64,000 nucleotides of DNA from Mya arenaria (lineage: Eukaryota > Mollusca > Bivalvia > Myida > Myidae), in NCBI RefSeq assembly GCF_026914265.1, contig NC_069124.1, positions 12,541,723 through 12,605,722 of the forward strand, read 5' to 3'. Below the pieces are notes generated by a model. The model saw nothing but the letters and a program-made list of their open reading frames with translations, made no database searches and had not been told where the DNA came from. The stretch's first letter is position 1. Each line of letters opens with the position of its first letter. Position numbers and translations under genes: made by a program. This document shows, in pieces, positions 34,645-47,546 of the stretch.

Positions 34645-37600
34645 CTGCAAGACATGACAAATTTGTCTTAAGTAAAATTAACAGTACACGCCTGTTGGCG
34701 TAATGGTTATACTCTTTAAATGGTTAGAAATACGGTATTCGAGGGAAATAAGTAACCGTTTTGTTACACGTGCGTTCTTTTGTCAACTGTAAAGTACGAA
34801 AAAAATATGCTAGTCATCAATTTGAGTGTAAGTGAGAGTGTCAATGAATAACAGATATTGTAATGGTTTATTCGTTTAAGTATATCTATATAAAGGTGAA
34901 GGCTACTTTAGAACAAATACGGGAAATTACTGAAACATGATTATTCTGTTTCAAAGTCGTCATCGACTGTTTTCCCCACCCTTACATGCACGTACCGGTT
35001 GTAGTTTTAAGGCTCGGTCCCGTGCAAGTGAGTGCCCCTTCAGTGCTCGACGTGCCACAACGTTGACGTACGAGTATTCGACCAACGCTACAAACACGAA
35101 TATCAGACACGTAAACATCCACACGTCTATTGCCTGTAAATTGAAAGCAGTGTTACTTACGCTGAATGAAGTTATTGTAGCAAACGGCCACAGAGCTTTC
35201 GATAAACAGCTTGACTCGAATTGTAAACAAATTACTAAAAGTGCATGGTTAGTTTGTAATAGTTTCGTATAAGAACAATGTTTATCCAATCGTTATCTAA
35301 GTTGGTAGCAGTGTTTAAAAACGATCAAGCAAAAATACCAAGCAAAAATAACCTGCTAGATAGCATCCACAGACTTAAACGTTATGGCTCTTCAATTTAA
35401 AACAAATGACAACTTTGTGGAACAGCATATGTTTATGCAAAAAACATATGGTGAAACTAACTTGATGCAGTCCAATATTAAAAGATATATCCAGTTACAT
35501 CAGTTTTACCAATAGGCTTAAAAGGGCCGCTCAAAACGTATTCCATTCGCGAAATACTAATTTCCTAAAAACGTTTGAATGAGGAAGATAATCAGTGATC
35601 ATTGATGGTACAAAAACACAGTAGGAACGACGACGAAGCAAGCAACACAATCGCTACCTTCACATATGAGACCTGCGGGAGCGATTGGAGTGCACCGGAA
35701 CTCTGGGTCGTCATGGTGAGAACAGTGAGGACACCAAGAGAGATGCGGGCGGGAACGGCGTCGTGGTCCACCCAGAAGGACACCCAGGAGAGCACCACGA
35801 TCAGGATGGACGGCACGAACACTTGAACGATGTAGTAGCCCATCTTCCGGTCCAGCTGAATGAAGCCCTGGATACACGCGAACTTGTCTGGAATATGGAA
35901 GGTCATGAACATATAAGGTCATGTTTAACTTATGTTACATTGTTTAAGTTGTTTTTTATTACAGACCATCAAGACTGCAGAAACTGTTGTATGTGTGCGA
36001 TTATTTCAAAGGCAGTCAAATTGATAAATAATTTACATGGTCCAGCTTATGTTACGGTGCTGCAATGAAGTTGAGCATGGCAAATGATGGCCGGGAATCA
36101 CACCCATTCGGATAGTTATGGGGTAATAACCAACTTGCCACACCGGTTCTCCGCGGTTCTTTTTGACAACACAACCATGAGGTGACGCTAAAGTGACAAA
36201 TTCACATGTGATGTGTCTAACCGTGTTAAAAGTGAAATAATACAAATGGTTATTAATTGATCATATTTCTAAACGTTTGATTTGTCAATCTCCAAGCCAA
36301 CGAATATAAGAATGAACGTTACGTTGGTATACCATTTCACGAAATATCAAACATAGAACCATTGTAGTTTGTCGGGAATTCCCTATCTTCTGTGTGTGTG
36401 ATTGCAAAACCCCATGTCTTTAATATACATGTAACATAAGGACCCTGTAGCACTGTTATACACTGTACTGTCTTTTTCAAACATATTAGTTTAAGTCTAA
36501 AGTACACGGTGAAATAAAAAAGAAAATGGGTGCAAAAATATCAACCACAGAAGTTAAATAGCTTAAATAAAAATGTTTATGCAATTTATCAACCATACGG
36601 AATGAGTTCTTTCCTATAAGACCCATGAGTAGTTGAAATATTTTTCTGTACACATTTTTTACTTTCAATTTCACTTATAGAGCGTATCGTTAAACTAAAG
36701 CGTTCACATTACTTTCACCAAAGCTTTCCTCGCACGACTCGCTAAAGGCGTTGTCAGCTACTTTTGCGCCAAAGTGTGGCATTTCCAAGTTATTCAAGCG
36801 CACAGGATGAGGCCCGTCCCATCGGTAGATGACGTTGTCAGTTGTGTAACCGTCTGGTATGAAACATAACGTTTGTTATTTATAAAAACCGTTTTCACTC
36901 TTTAGTTAGTCTGTTGAAATTTAAAGCTATTACTAATATTCAGTTCGCATGCTCGCTAGCTGTGATATCGATGTGAAAGGCTATCAAAGGTGAACAACCG
37001 ATATTAGTTGCAAGGCTCAAAGCATGAGTGATTTAACTCCTTCTTTTCAATAAAATATTTATCATAGATGCCGAAGAAGAAAGGACATTCTCGCCTGATG
37101 TCATGCCGATATAAAGGCCTTTGTATTACTTATATCCAATGTGTCCATTTCCGTCCGTCCTCACTTCAGTAAAATGCACTTTGCAAATTATATGTGCTTA
37201 TGTTCAATAACTTAACATCAGGATATTTCAGCAGACTTACAGCTAGCCAGTAAAACGGGGCAAGTCTGGACGTCCATGGGGTATTTATGTAACTGCATAG
37301 AACAACTCAGCGTCAGAGACAACCTGAAATTATCATATATATTTTATGTTCATGGGACAAACCATTTTTTTCCGGAGCAAATCTCGGAAACTACTTGCAT
37401 AAATAGACTGAATCAAAGAACATAGATTGATAGAGATCTGTGGTACTTTGTTCAAAAGTTGTTTTCCCTTGTCCACTTTTGGTATGAATTAACCTCGTCC
37501 AAGCCATTTCTCGATAAATATTAAAAGAAATTAATTGAAGATTAGAACAGTTATAGACGAAAACGTTAATTTGTGCTCAAGGAAATTGTTAGAACTCTTG

Positions 37601-40600
37601 ATCTCATTTTACTTAAAATTTTCTTATTATAATATTTCCCCTTTTAGATGAGAGAGATCCGGTTTATGGGAGACATAAATCTCGAATGGTCGATGCATTT
37701 TCTCGTTGCCATTGGGTGCAAGCGAATTCAAAGATATGATATTGCGTTTAACATTTCTATATATCACATCCTATTTCATATCTGAAGTGAGTGTAATAAA
37801 TGTCAGTTTTGATATGTGAATAAAACACAAACCAGAGAAAATGGCTTTATGTTCCTAGTAACCAATTGCGCTATGAAATGCATGTCTGTGTTATGAAATG
37901 GAGGGCTACACTTGTATTATCAATGATATAATGAATACAATGTTCACGATTCGGGCATTCATGGTGCACTAAGGAGTTAGGTTATGGAACGGGCTCTAAT
38001 TAAAAATCTGATCCAATATCCTGAAATTACCAAGAAAAACTCTCTGGGGAAAACCTGTACTTTCGAACCTCTCACGTTCATCAAAGTGACGACTAGCAAT
38101 ATGTACAATTACTTGGGACGATTTTGTCACTTTGAAGCCAACTGTTTATCTAAATCATTTACGTATGTATCAAATTGACAAACTTAATTCTTGTCAGCAG
38201 ACGATGTCACCCGAGCATTTTCGGAAAAATGTTTCTATCAAACACGCCGTATACTTTAATCATTTTCATAACTAAAAGGGCGAAATACATGTACAAACCA
38301 TCGCGACACTGTAAATGAAAGGGAGGTAAATAGTGCAAAACGAAACATAGATTATCTTTATAGATGGGACAATGACGAAATTGAACATTTCCAATCTGCT
38401 CTGGGAAATGAAGCGTTCACATTAAAATTAGATACATTAGACAACTAATTTGTTAAGAGCAACTAATACTGAAAGCTTAGAAGAAAACTTAAATACGTTT
38501 TACGCAGATTTTGGTAACATATGTGACCCTCTTTTTAAGAAACAGACAGGTCATCGCATCAGGCCGTCTAGTAACAAAACTAACAAATGGTTTGATAATG
38601 AATGCGAGGATAAACGCAAAGATTTTTTCAAAAAACTTAATAAATACAGAAACGACGATTCGCCAAACAATAGGACAGCTATGACTAAAACTAGAACCGA
38701 ATATAAAACACTTCTGTGGTCTAAACGCTATCAATTTGACAAAAGCGTCACCGAGAAGCTATTGCATACCAGATATAAAAATGCAAAAAATGTATTGAAT
38801 CATGTTAAAAGACTGTCAAAATCACAAACAGAATTCTTTAAACGCCACTCTTTCTCAATTTGAACAATATTTCAAATCTATCAACGACCAAAACTCTGTC
38901 TTCTATCAAGAGGATGAAGATACAGAATATTTCAATAACAGATTTCTAAATGGGGTATTGCAAATAATGTTCTCAGAATCTCAAATGATGAAATCAAACA
39001 AGCATGTTCTCAATTAAGTAACGGGCGTTCGGGAGGACCCGATCTTATATTAAATGAATTCCTTAAACATGGTTTTCCCTACTTATCGAATTATTTCAGT
39101 GCACTATTTAATAATATATTGAAACAAGGTTACTTCCCTAATCAATGGACGGAAGACTACATTATACCATTATTTAAGAAGGAGGACCAAAACCTTCCAG
39201 AAAATTACAGGGGAATTACCTTACTAAGTACTTTAGGGGCTTTTTTTACAAGAATAATAGGTAATCGATTAAATACATGGGCCGAAAATTAGTCCATTTA
39301 TACTGAAGCGCAAGCAGGATTTAGGAAAAATATGAAAAATATGAGAACAGTTGACAATATCTATGACATTAATGGTGTCATTGAACATATTCTAAACCAA
39401 AATAAGAAACAGTATGTCTGCTACGTAGATTTAAAAAGGCCTTTGACCTTTTGGTGGGAAGTAACATCTTCTACAAACTTATTAGATACGGAATACGTGG
39501 AAATATGATGAAAACAATATACTCGCTTTATAGTAATGTTAAATCATAAATAAAGTTAAAAAAATGAATTAAGTGAGGCATTTGTCTTCTCGCTTGGTAC
39601 AAGACAATGGGAGTGTTTATTCCATTTTATATGTTCTATGTACATTTATGATTTAGAGGAAGAATGTATACTCAAATGTTTGCAGTGGGTCAATTTAAAC
39701 ACATTAAAACTCTTGTTACTGCTTTACGCAGACGATATAGTGGTATTTGCAAATTCAGAAGTAGAACTGCAAAACGGACTAAATATTCTCAGAAATTACT
39801 GTGGAAACTGGTTTAAAATGTCAATAAAACTAAGGTCATGGTATTCCGAAAAGGCGGAAATTTACGAAATAATATCAAATTCTTTTACGGAGATGGTGAA
39901 ATTGAGATTGTTAACAAATTCACGTATTTAGGAATCACATTCTCTACCGGCGGTTCATTTAATAAAACATTTGAAGCACTTGGGGGTCAAGCCCTTAAAG
40001 TTATTTTTAAATTAAAGAAATATTTATCTAAAGTTACTTACATCAAATTAAGTCCCATCGTTTCATTGTTCGACAAACGTATATTACCTATACTCAACTA
40101 TGGGTCAGAAGTATGGGGATTCCTAAGAGCAGATTCACTAGAAAAAATGCATCTTTATTTCTTTAAAAACTTACTTGGAGTAAAATTATCAACACAAAAC
40201 AACTTTATTTATGGAGAATTGGGAAGAACCCCTCTCTATGTTTATCGAATGACGTCTATCATCAGATACTGGTTAAGATTGACAATGTCGAATGACAGAA
40301 AATACGTAAAACTTTAATACAATACAATGATATCAGATATACAAGACAACACCGGTCAATTCAATTGGGCATATATAGTCAAATTTATGCTAGAGTCAAT
40401 GGGGTTAAACGACTTTTGGCTAAATCAAGGTGTCGGAAACATTAATTACTTTTTATATATCTTCAAACAAAGAGCGAGAGATATGTTTATGCAAAAATGG
40501 AATAAAGAGTTGAGAGACTCTTCAAGAGCTTCTTCTTATGTATTATTCTCAAACTTTAATTTCCAATTATACCTAGACAATATCCACAGCAAACATCACA

Positions 40601-42263
40601 GGAACGCCCTATCAATGCTTAGGTTAACTTCCCATATACTCAAAATAGAAATGGGACGATGGCATAAACAACACATAACCCCAAGAAATGAAAAAAAATG
40701 TCAACTTTGCAAATTATTTTAAAAATTCCTCGAATAAGGCAATGCTTCTATAAATGATTATTCAACCGAATTAACATTTTCACATATAATTGGATTGCAT
40801 CTTCTCACATTCAATTGTTAATCGTTTTGAAAATATATGTGTTTCTGATATAGAAATTGATGAAAAATGGTGAGAAAAGTGTCATTGTGCGTACCGGAAA
40901 TGTTTTATTCTCTCTATTATTGTTTGAAATATGTATTACTCATGGGCTGTAAGCTTATAGTGAATAAACTAACTATCTATCCTTCCAGTTTGCTTAAATT
41001 AAATTTATTTGAATATAGGATTAATCTTAGCACATTGAATTTTGTCTACAAAGACAGTTATAACAACAGTATTTACTAATGATACCATTAACATTACCAC
41101 CGGGGACATTGATCTTGTTTACGTCAAAAAAATCTTCAAGCTAATGATATAAGTCTTTATGTTCAAAACAGTACAAATCATGTACCTGACATCAGTCATC
41201 AGAACTAATAAAGCTTACTTATTAAAACAACTTTTTTATGTTCAGATGCCATCATAACATTCATAATCTTATATGTCCTAGGCTAAACAACCAACGGTCT
41301 ATTTGTTCTATATTGATGAACAATTGTATGGGTTTGCCGTAATTCAATTTTCTAATGAATTTGTATATGATGTGCATTTGATACCTCGTACTATAGAGCA
41401 CGGTGCCATTCTTATAGACATGCATCATTTTGTTAGGAACTGTGACGTCGTGAACTCTCGCCCTCTTTTCGTTCGGGAAAAAAGTGTCTGGAACCTGAAA
41501 CAGATAGATACAGTCAGGATGCAGTAGAGCGTACCTAATTTGTTTTCAAATCAAGGTAACTAAATGATGACAATTTAAAAATGGAGGAGGAAAGGATGAT
41601 GTAAAGGAGGATATGAATGACGAAGATAAAGAAGGTAAAACAGTCATCAATATCGAAGAGAAGGGAAAGGACGAGAAAGAAACTGTATAAGAGTGTAGTG
41701 CAAAAAAGGAAAACACTACAAGAGAAGTATTATGAAAAAGGGAAAAATGCAAATAGCGAACAGAGGGAAAGGAAGCAAATATGTAGAGGCGTATGAGGAT
41801 GATAATATTATAAGACCAAGATGAGGTCAATTAAGCTAAAGAGGTGGGATAGAAGGTGGGTTGTTTTGTATAATGCCTGAATGAAGATTTGGATCAAGTA
41901 ACGGTAGGTAAGCTGAGACGTGGAAGAAAAAGACTTGTCTTGATTATAAGGGTCAGATACACTAACTATTTAAATGTAAATGTGAATGAGGAGGTGGCAG
42001 AAATCGATTACTTGAGTAGTACCAATTAGATTTGAGGGTGGTTGATAAAAGGGTGGGAAATACAGTAATTTTCCACCCCATAAACAAACCCAGACTCTGT
42101 CCATCATCTTGTTGTCCAGTTCGAGCCAAGGCAGCTCAGATGTGTTCCCGTACCGGAGCCGTCTGTCCTCCCACTTCTGACGAAGGAAGATGTCCATAGA
42201 GTACTCCTGAAAGTTCACGCATGGCACAATATTACTTAAATGTTGTTATTGTCGTTTTCGTGG

Positions 42264-42301
<38 letters not shown>

Positions 42302-45300
42302 GCCTTTAAAATATATAAATTGCATGAGCTATACGATATTGACAATGAACATATAGGCTTTTCTCGTCGGTTGGGGTAGCAATCACTGTGTTATAAGGGT
42401 GAGCAGACTATTTATTATCGTTTTATTTCTTAGCTTATGAGTAAGCTTTTACGTAGCACGATGTTCCCGATAAGCGGCATTTGTTTCTCGTCTGCGTCAT
42501 GAATTCATGATGCTAATTGGTATTTTTGCATATGCTCTACAAAACAATCATTCGCATTTGCATATAAATGGAAAAGCACTTAATCTTGACACTGACAATC
42601 TGCGTAAATTGTGTAAGAAAGGAGACATTCGTCAAATGATGAAATTAGAAATAATCTCAAATAAATCTAGGCTTTCAAGAGTGTGCTTTGGTTGTTGACT
42701 GCTCGTTGTAAGGACCGTACCAATTGCATGGTTTCCAGGCGCGTCATCAGGCATACTCCCGAGAGTACTTAGATTTAAAAAAAAATGAATATTTGAAATG
42801 GCCAAAGAATTATGTTAAACTTGAGTCCTCAGACAGGGTAGAACTACAATGCGTTAGCCCCGCAAATTTATCTGTTCCGTTTTCAAGACAAGGCAGAGTA
42901 TTATATATTGACGTATCTTTAATATGTAAAAATTATCAAAAGTACTGTTGCTTCCCTTTTTTACCACAAACCGATTTTTTATAGCGGGATTTACATATTT
43001 AAAATGGCGGCTACATCAACATCTGGGCTGCCTTATCCTGATCCTTTTCTAGAAGACGGAAATTGCGCTTTTTCTATAGTTTCTTGACAAGGAGTTTAAA
43101 TTTAATCTTTAAAATTTGTACAATGAAAAGAAATGTAGCTTTCAAGACTTTCCCAGACATTCAAGATGAACTCATTGTTATAAAAAAATATGTGGAAATC
43201 TTATTACAGAACAAATTTTCTCAATTGCAATCGCGCCCCCTGCTTTGGGTCTTTGGCTGACGAGGGTCAGATTCCAGTGCCATGGAACAGAGTCGTTGGC
43301 TAACGCGTTTTCGAGATCATCCTTGATCCTTGGGATGTAAAATAAGGATAAAACATCGAATCCTTGGAGCTCTGTACACTCATTGAAAAGTTCATAGCCT
43401 TAATTTAGGAATCATTTAAGCTACGTCAGAAATGTATGTTAGAAATATGATTGGGACCGTTCAGCTGACATAAAAAGAATTCTTCTTATCGACTGCTACG
43501 GTTCCAAGAAAACTTTGAGCTTAAGCCTAGATCTAGATCTGCATTTGACTATTTTTTTAAAGCCATTGCCTATGCAATTATTAAGTAGTTCAAGATATAA
43601 AATTATATTTGACAATTAATTACATGGATTGTTTTAAAATAATGTTTTGACATTACAAAGTCGAAATACTTAAGATGTTTTGCACCTTCTTTATCCACTG
43701 AAATGTGATCAGATAAAGTTGCACATATTTAACCAAGTTATTCGCAAATTTTCGACGTCGGGAAGGGTCACCCTTCTCCCCCCCCCCCCCTCTTGCACCT
43801 ATCCGACATTTTTTTTAAACAATTCTTGGTGGGAGTACTTGGAATTTGGACCTAGCTATACCCCTTGTTACAGGTTTAATTAATTAATGTCAAATTTAAG
43901 TCACGTAAAAAACGAAAACAAATAGCGTTAGGTGTTCATAAGTGTGTATCTGGGAGCTTTTGTTATCATGTGTTATTGATTCCAACTAGACGTTTGTTTG
44001 CATGATCTACGAGATTACTGGAATACAATTCAATAATATGGCGCCATGGAAATAAAAGAGTATGCAGGGCATTAATAATCCCTAACATCCTCATTTACAA
44101 AAAAGGATTAAGTTTAAGCCAACATTTCCTTCATAACTGCTTTGTCCATATGCTCGAAACGTCCACATCGTTGAGAACCGCCAACGTTTGTCTATTTTGA
44201 TGTTTAACTCACAAAAGGGGAATATTTGTACAATAATAAAAAATAAAGTTTATAAATTTACATTTTACTGATCGTTCCAGGGCGGTACCTAACAATTCTT
44301 GATAAAAATACCTAGTTTTTATATATAGTAAGTATGCACTGTGCTGTTTGTGGGGTTTTGTGCTGTTCTATGTTTCTTGTTTGTGATTTTATGTTCTATG
44401 TCTTTGGCGTTTACCCAGTGCCATTAAACCGGGTTTATGTTTAAACTTTTTGCTACTGAGCTTGTTTCTGTAGCTTTTTGCATAAATATTAGTGACCTGG
44501 TTGTATATATGTGTATTGTCTCTGTCAATTTTGTGAACCATGTTTCATTTGCATACCGAACAATGTTGTTGAGGTATGGTACAGGTTGAAGTGTTTTTAA
44601 TACAACGACGACGTCGACGACGCCTTAGAACACGCAAACGACACCAAGACTTACATACTACCCACAATTGTATTCATCGAAAAACAGACGATCTTAAAAA
44701 GGAAAACAAAAAACTTTTATGATTTCATACGTTTATGTTAGTGCTGCTGCGTGCATTTTGCTATCAATCGTATTAATTGCTAAAGACAGATCATTGCATG
44801 AATTAACATTCAAGTAAATATGGCCGTGAAAACCAACATCACAAATTTCAATAAGGTGATATTTTTCAATTTAAACAGTTTTGCTCTCGTCTTCAGGACT
44901 GCACATACGTTATTTTTAAAATGACAATCTTGTGAGTAGACGGCATTCCTCATTTTAAACAAAAGCGGAACGGAGAGATCGCCAACATTCGTCTGTTTTT
45001 CACTCGAGCATATCTCGACAATTATTATGGCAAACATTATATCTAAAGTTAAAAACGCTGTCAGCGACTCAAGGGCTTTCTGAATACCTCGACTGTTTGT
45101 TCTTCGAAAACAAGACATGGTAAATTATGTGGCCACCGCTCTTATCAAAATCAGTGACCAGTAATGACCCACATCAGATGTTCTAGTCAAACACGTTTAA
45201 ATGTTTGTATATAGTAACTTGATAAGCACTAACTTGTCATTAAAAAGCACTTTGAAGAAAATAACTATATATTGTTATATATTGTATAAAATTCATTTAT

Positions 45301-45401
45301 AAATGCTTTATTTAAGCAATGAATACGTCTTACCATGGAAGTCTCGGTGACGGAGTAAATGGTTTGTATCAGGATTCGGACATAGACTTTAGTAGGCACA
45401 T
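34456..45401 (-). CDS. Glycine-receptor-like Cys-loop ligand-gated chloride channel subunit (5' end missing)
   Basis: Eight minus-strand exons join in one uninterrupted frame: 45401-45334, 42206-42090, 41494-41385, 37323-37241, 36853-36719, 35887-35658, 35133-34996 and 34644-34456 (about 356 codons, ending in TAA). In order they encode an extracellular strand (VPTKVYVRILIQ), loop D (FLRQKWED), VPDTFFPNEK, the Cys-loop CSMQLHKYPMDVQTC, the region NVIYRWDGPHPV, a second cysteine pair before TM1 (C-x9-C), TM1-TM3 and TM4. The second cysteine pair and TTQSSG in TM2 are hallmarks of glycine/glutamate-gated chloride channels rather than GABA-A receptors. PAR before TM2 predicts anion selectivity. 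The TM3-TM4 loop is short (about 44 residues). The signal peptide and first strands were not found upstream of 45401. The protein would sit in the plasma membrane as part of a pentamer; the agonist (glycine, glutamate or other) cannot be told from sequence. Confidence 0.9.
35658..35887 (-). CDS. Channel exon: pre-TM1, TM1, TM2 and TM2-TM3 loop
   Basis: This 230-nt exon (ATTCCAG acceptor, GTAGCG donor) starts in phase 1 and ends in phase 0. It encodes the second loop-C cysteine, GYYIVQVFVPSILIVVLSWV (TM1), DHDAVPAR, TM2 and SLPQVSYVK. Counting the PAR arginine as 0', TM2 has S2', L6', L9' (the gate) and L19'. Vertebrate glycine receptors have T6' and R19'. Confidence 0.92.
37241..37323 (-). 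CDS. Channel exon: Cys-loop
   Basis: This 83-nt exon with TTTCAG acceptor and GTAAGT donor encodes LSLTLSCSMQLHKYPMDVQT then CPVLLAS. There are thirteen residues between the two cysteines, the family signature, with YPMD in place of the more common FPMD. Confidence 0.92.
38280..40800 (+). mobile_element. LINE (non-LTR retrotransposon), 5'-truncated and broken
   Basis: Plus-strand pieces give, in order: the linker before RT (RWDNDEIEHFQSALGNEAF, NKWFDNECEDKRKDFFKKLN), RT motifs GPDLILNEF, ENYRGITLLST, QAGFRKNM, YVCYVDLK, LLYADDIVVFA (catalytic YADD) and FTYLGITFS, then NYGSEVWG and a C-terminal CQLC knuckle start. The frame is broken by at least five stops or frameshifts and no endonuclease domain is present upstream, so it is 5'-truncated and dead. 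The clade was not assigned. It lies antisense in the channel-gene intron between exons 41494-41385 and 37323-37241. Confidence 0.85.
42261..42302 (+). repeat. (GTT)n microsatellite
   Basis: About 13 GTT units in a channel-gene intron, just upstream (transcript sense) of exon 42206-42090. Confidence 0.9.
44254..44484 (-). repeat. Interspersed repeat, inverted relative of 22424-22685
   Basis: The reverse complement carries the same GGCGGTACC, CTTTGGCGTTTACC and AGCTTTTTGCAT blocks. It is inserted inside the channel-gene region at a place where the 20.7-22.3 kb duplicate has no copy, so the two insertions are independent. Confidence 0.7.
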
Positions 45402-47450
45402 CTGAAAGAAGAAATCATGTTTGGAAGCCTAGACGTGAGATCTTACATTTAAAAACAAAATATGATTCATGTTTAAGTTTTTCTGTCCTTTCCTGCAATG
45501 TGTTGTTGCTGTGTATAAATTAATATCATAACCAGCTCATGTATTTGTTTCATAGACGAACTAGCTCTCAATAATTAACTAGCGAGTTCATACCTTGCAT
45601 AATTGTATTGTATGCCACAAGGACCGCGGATGGATTTAGCATTTATATTAAAAGCATGCTCCAGACATGAAAGAGGCTGGCTCACGGCAGTCGCAATTTT
45701 ATAAAGATGCAAAAACTTCTTGTTGCAATGGTAGTTCGCCAAAAAGACTATTTTGTTGTATAATATATTAAAGTATGACAGCATTTGTTTTCAAAATTGA
45801 ATATTTTTAGGCTTCACTTTACAAATTACGACTATTTCAGTAAGTATAGGTCGATTGTTCATAATAAAGGAATACACTAATTACATTTCAGCAGCTTGGT
45901 AGAAGAAATTTTGTCAGTATGACATTTGTGGAAGAGAACAAACAAAGAGAGAAAATCAAATAGCAACAATGCTGGGACAATTCATATCGTAAGACGATTT
46001 AATCACATCGCTCTTACAGAAAATAAAAAATAGTCTACAAGATCTAGACTAGATATTTAAAAAGACAAACAAAGACAAGCTTGATTCCATATAATGTGTC
46101 CAAGCGAGCGATTCAGAGACAAACAAACCATCTCATGCCAAGCCTGAATGACATCAATGACAGCATGGGGAAAACTCTTGTTAATCATATACAGTTTTAT
46201 TCGGCTAGAAATGATAAATATAACAAGGACTCGTACGAAAGGAAACACTGGTCTTACAATGTAAGACATTTGTTACAAGCATTAGGTTTTAATGATGTAT
46301 GGCTTAGTCAAGGTGTTGGTGACATAAATTTGTTTTAAGTATTTTTAAAAGAAGACCTACTGATAATTAAATACAAATTTGGCAGTCTGAGCTCAGAGAG
46401 CCTAGTAGAGCCTGACATGTATCGTCATTTGAATTACAACCCTATTTGTGTAATGTAAATATAACAAAATATAGATATGCATTGTCTAAGTCATAGGTTA
46501 AGAATGTCAACTGATATGTTGAGCATCGAAACAGGTAGATAGCATAAACAAATTGCAACACCTTATAATTAAAGAACATGCTTATTTTGTAACACTCTTG
46601 AAGACGAATATCACTTTTTACTTGAATGTCAATTGTATGCTAAACTACGATAAATGTATATCAAACCATATTACTTTAAAAGACAGAATATGTTTAAGTT
46701 TATTGAGTTGATGACCTCTCAAAAAGCTGTTGTTAATAGAAATTTGGCGATGTATGTGTATAAAGCGTTCGAATTACGAAAAACTTTTCATATGTGTTAA
46801 GAGTAGAAAACATATCCTCTTCGCTGATAATACATCATGTCTTACGACCTATAACTTATTTTGTCTAACAATTAATGTACGTTTTATAATGTGTATACTC
46901 ATGGACATATTGTCTATTGTATTATGAAAAAAAACATTAAAAACATTATAATAGATATCAAGGCGTTGAGCTTTCTATGCCAAGGCTATGAGTATTTACA
47001 CCAAATCGTGTCCAGAACAATGAGGGGACCAATATAAACCGGAGAATCAAATATTATACATTATTGCCAGATCTAACAGAGACATTGAACGATGGGTTCA
47101 AGCCTCGAATTTACATAAATATATTCATTGTCTGGACATTTTCTTAGATTAATGAGACAATTGAATTCAGGAATGTGGTATGTATGTACAAAGGTCGGCA
47201 GCCAAATATCGTGTCTTTGGTCTTGAGACGTTACAGGTGTTGTTTTACCGTTGTTTTAACACTAATTTGGTACAAGGGATTTCAACATCCTTCTATCAAC
47301 GTCAAAGTAATTATTAAGTGCGTTATCATAGAATTGTTGGAATGTATTGGTCTGGATGGAGTCTGAAACCTTCTTATAGGCCGTTTATATGACGAGATTT
47401 ACACTCAATGGCAAATAGTTATGTTCATATAAAAATGTGCGTGAAGTTAG
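45402..47450. other. Upstream flank of the channel gene
   Basis: Apart from the LINE fragment at 46.06-46.81 kb I see no exon. The first coding exon of the channel (signal peptide) should lie here or beyond, but no convincing candidate with a splice donor was recognised. Confidence 0.35.
46060..46810 (+). mobile_element. LINE 3' fragment
   Basis: RHLLQALGFNDVWLSQGVGD parallels FMLESMGLNDFWLNQGVGN in the LINE at 38.3-40.8 kb. Further on CLFCNTLEDEYHFLLEC forms a C-x2-C...H...C zinc knuckle, followed by NRNLAMYVYKAFELRKTF. It has several stops and no RT domain. It belongs to the same family or a close relative, truncated. Confidence 0.75.
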
Positions 47451-47512
47451 CACCGTAGCACCGTATCACCATATCACCGCGGGGATGCGGTGCCAGCACC
47501 GTATCACCATCA
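47450..47512 (+). repeat. Short GCACCGTATCACCAT minisatellite
   Basis: Imperfect direct units (GCACCGTAGCACCGTATCAC, CATATCACC, GCACCGTATCACCAT) with a self-complementary core around CACCGCGGGGATGCGGTG, a few bases before the 359-bp satellite. Confidence 0.7.
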
Positions 47513-47546
47513 AAATCAATACAATAAGAGCATTAATCTCGAAGAA

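Noticed and set aside
35599-36068. Overlapping long frames on both strands around the TM1-TM3 exon
   Set aside because: Shadows of the real channel exon at 35887-35658, which alone has the splice phases and conserved motifs.
41546-41830. 94-codon Ser/Phe-rich minus-strand frame
   Set aside because: Low-complexity purine-rich DNA in a channel-gene intron, with no splice support or family similarity.
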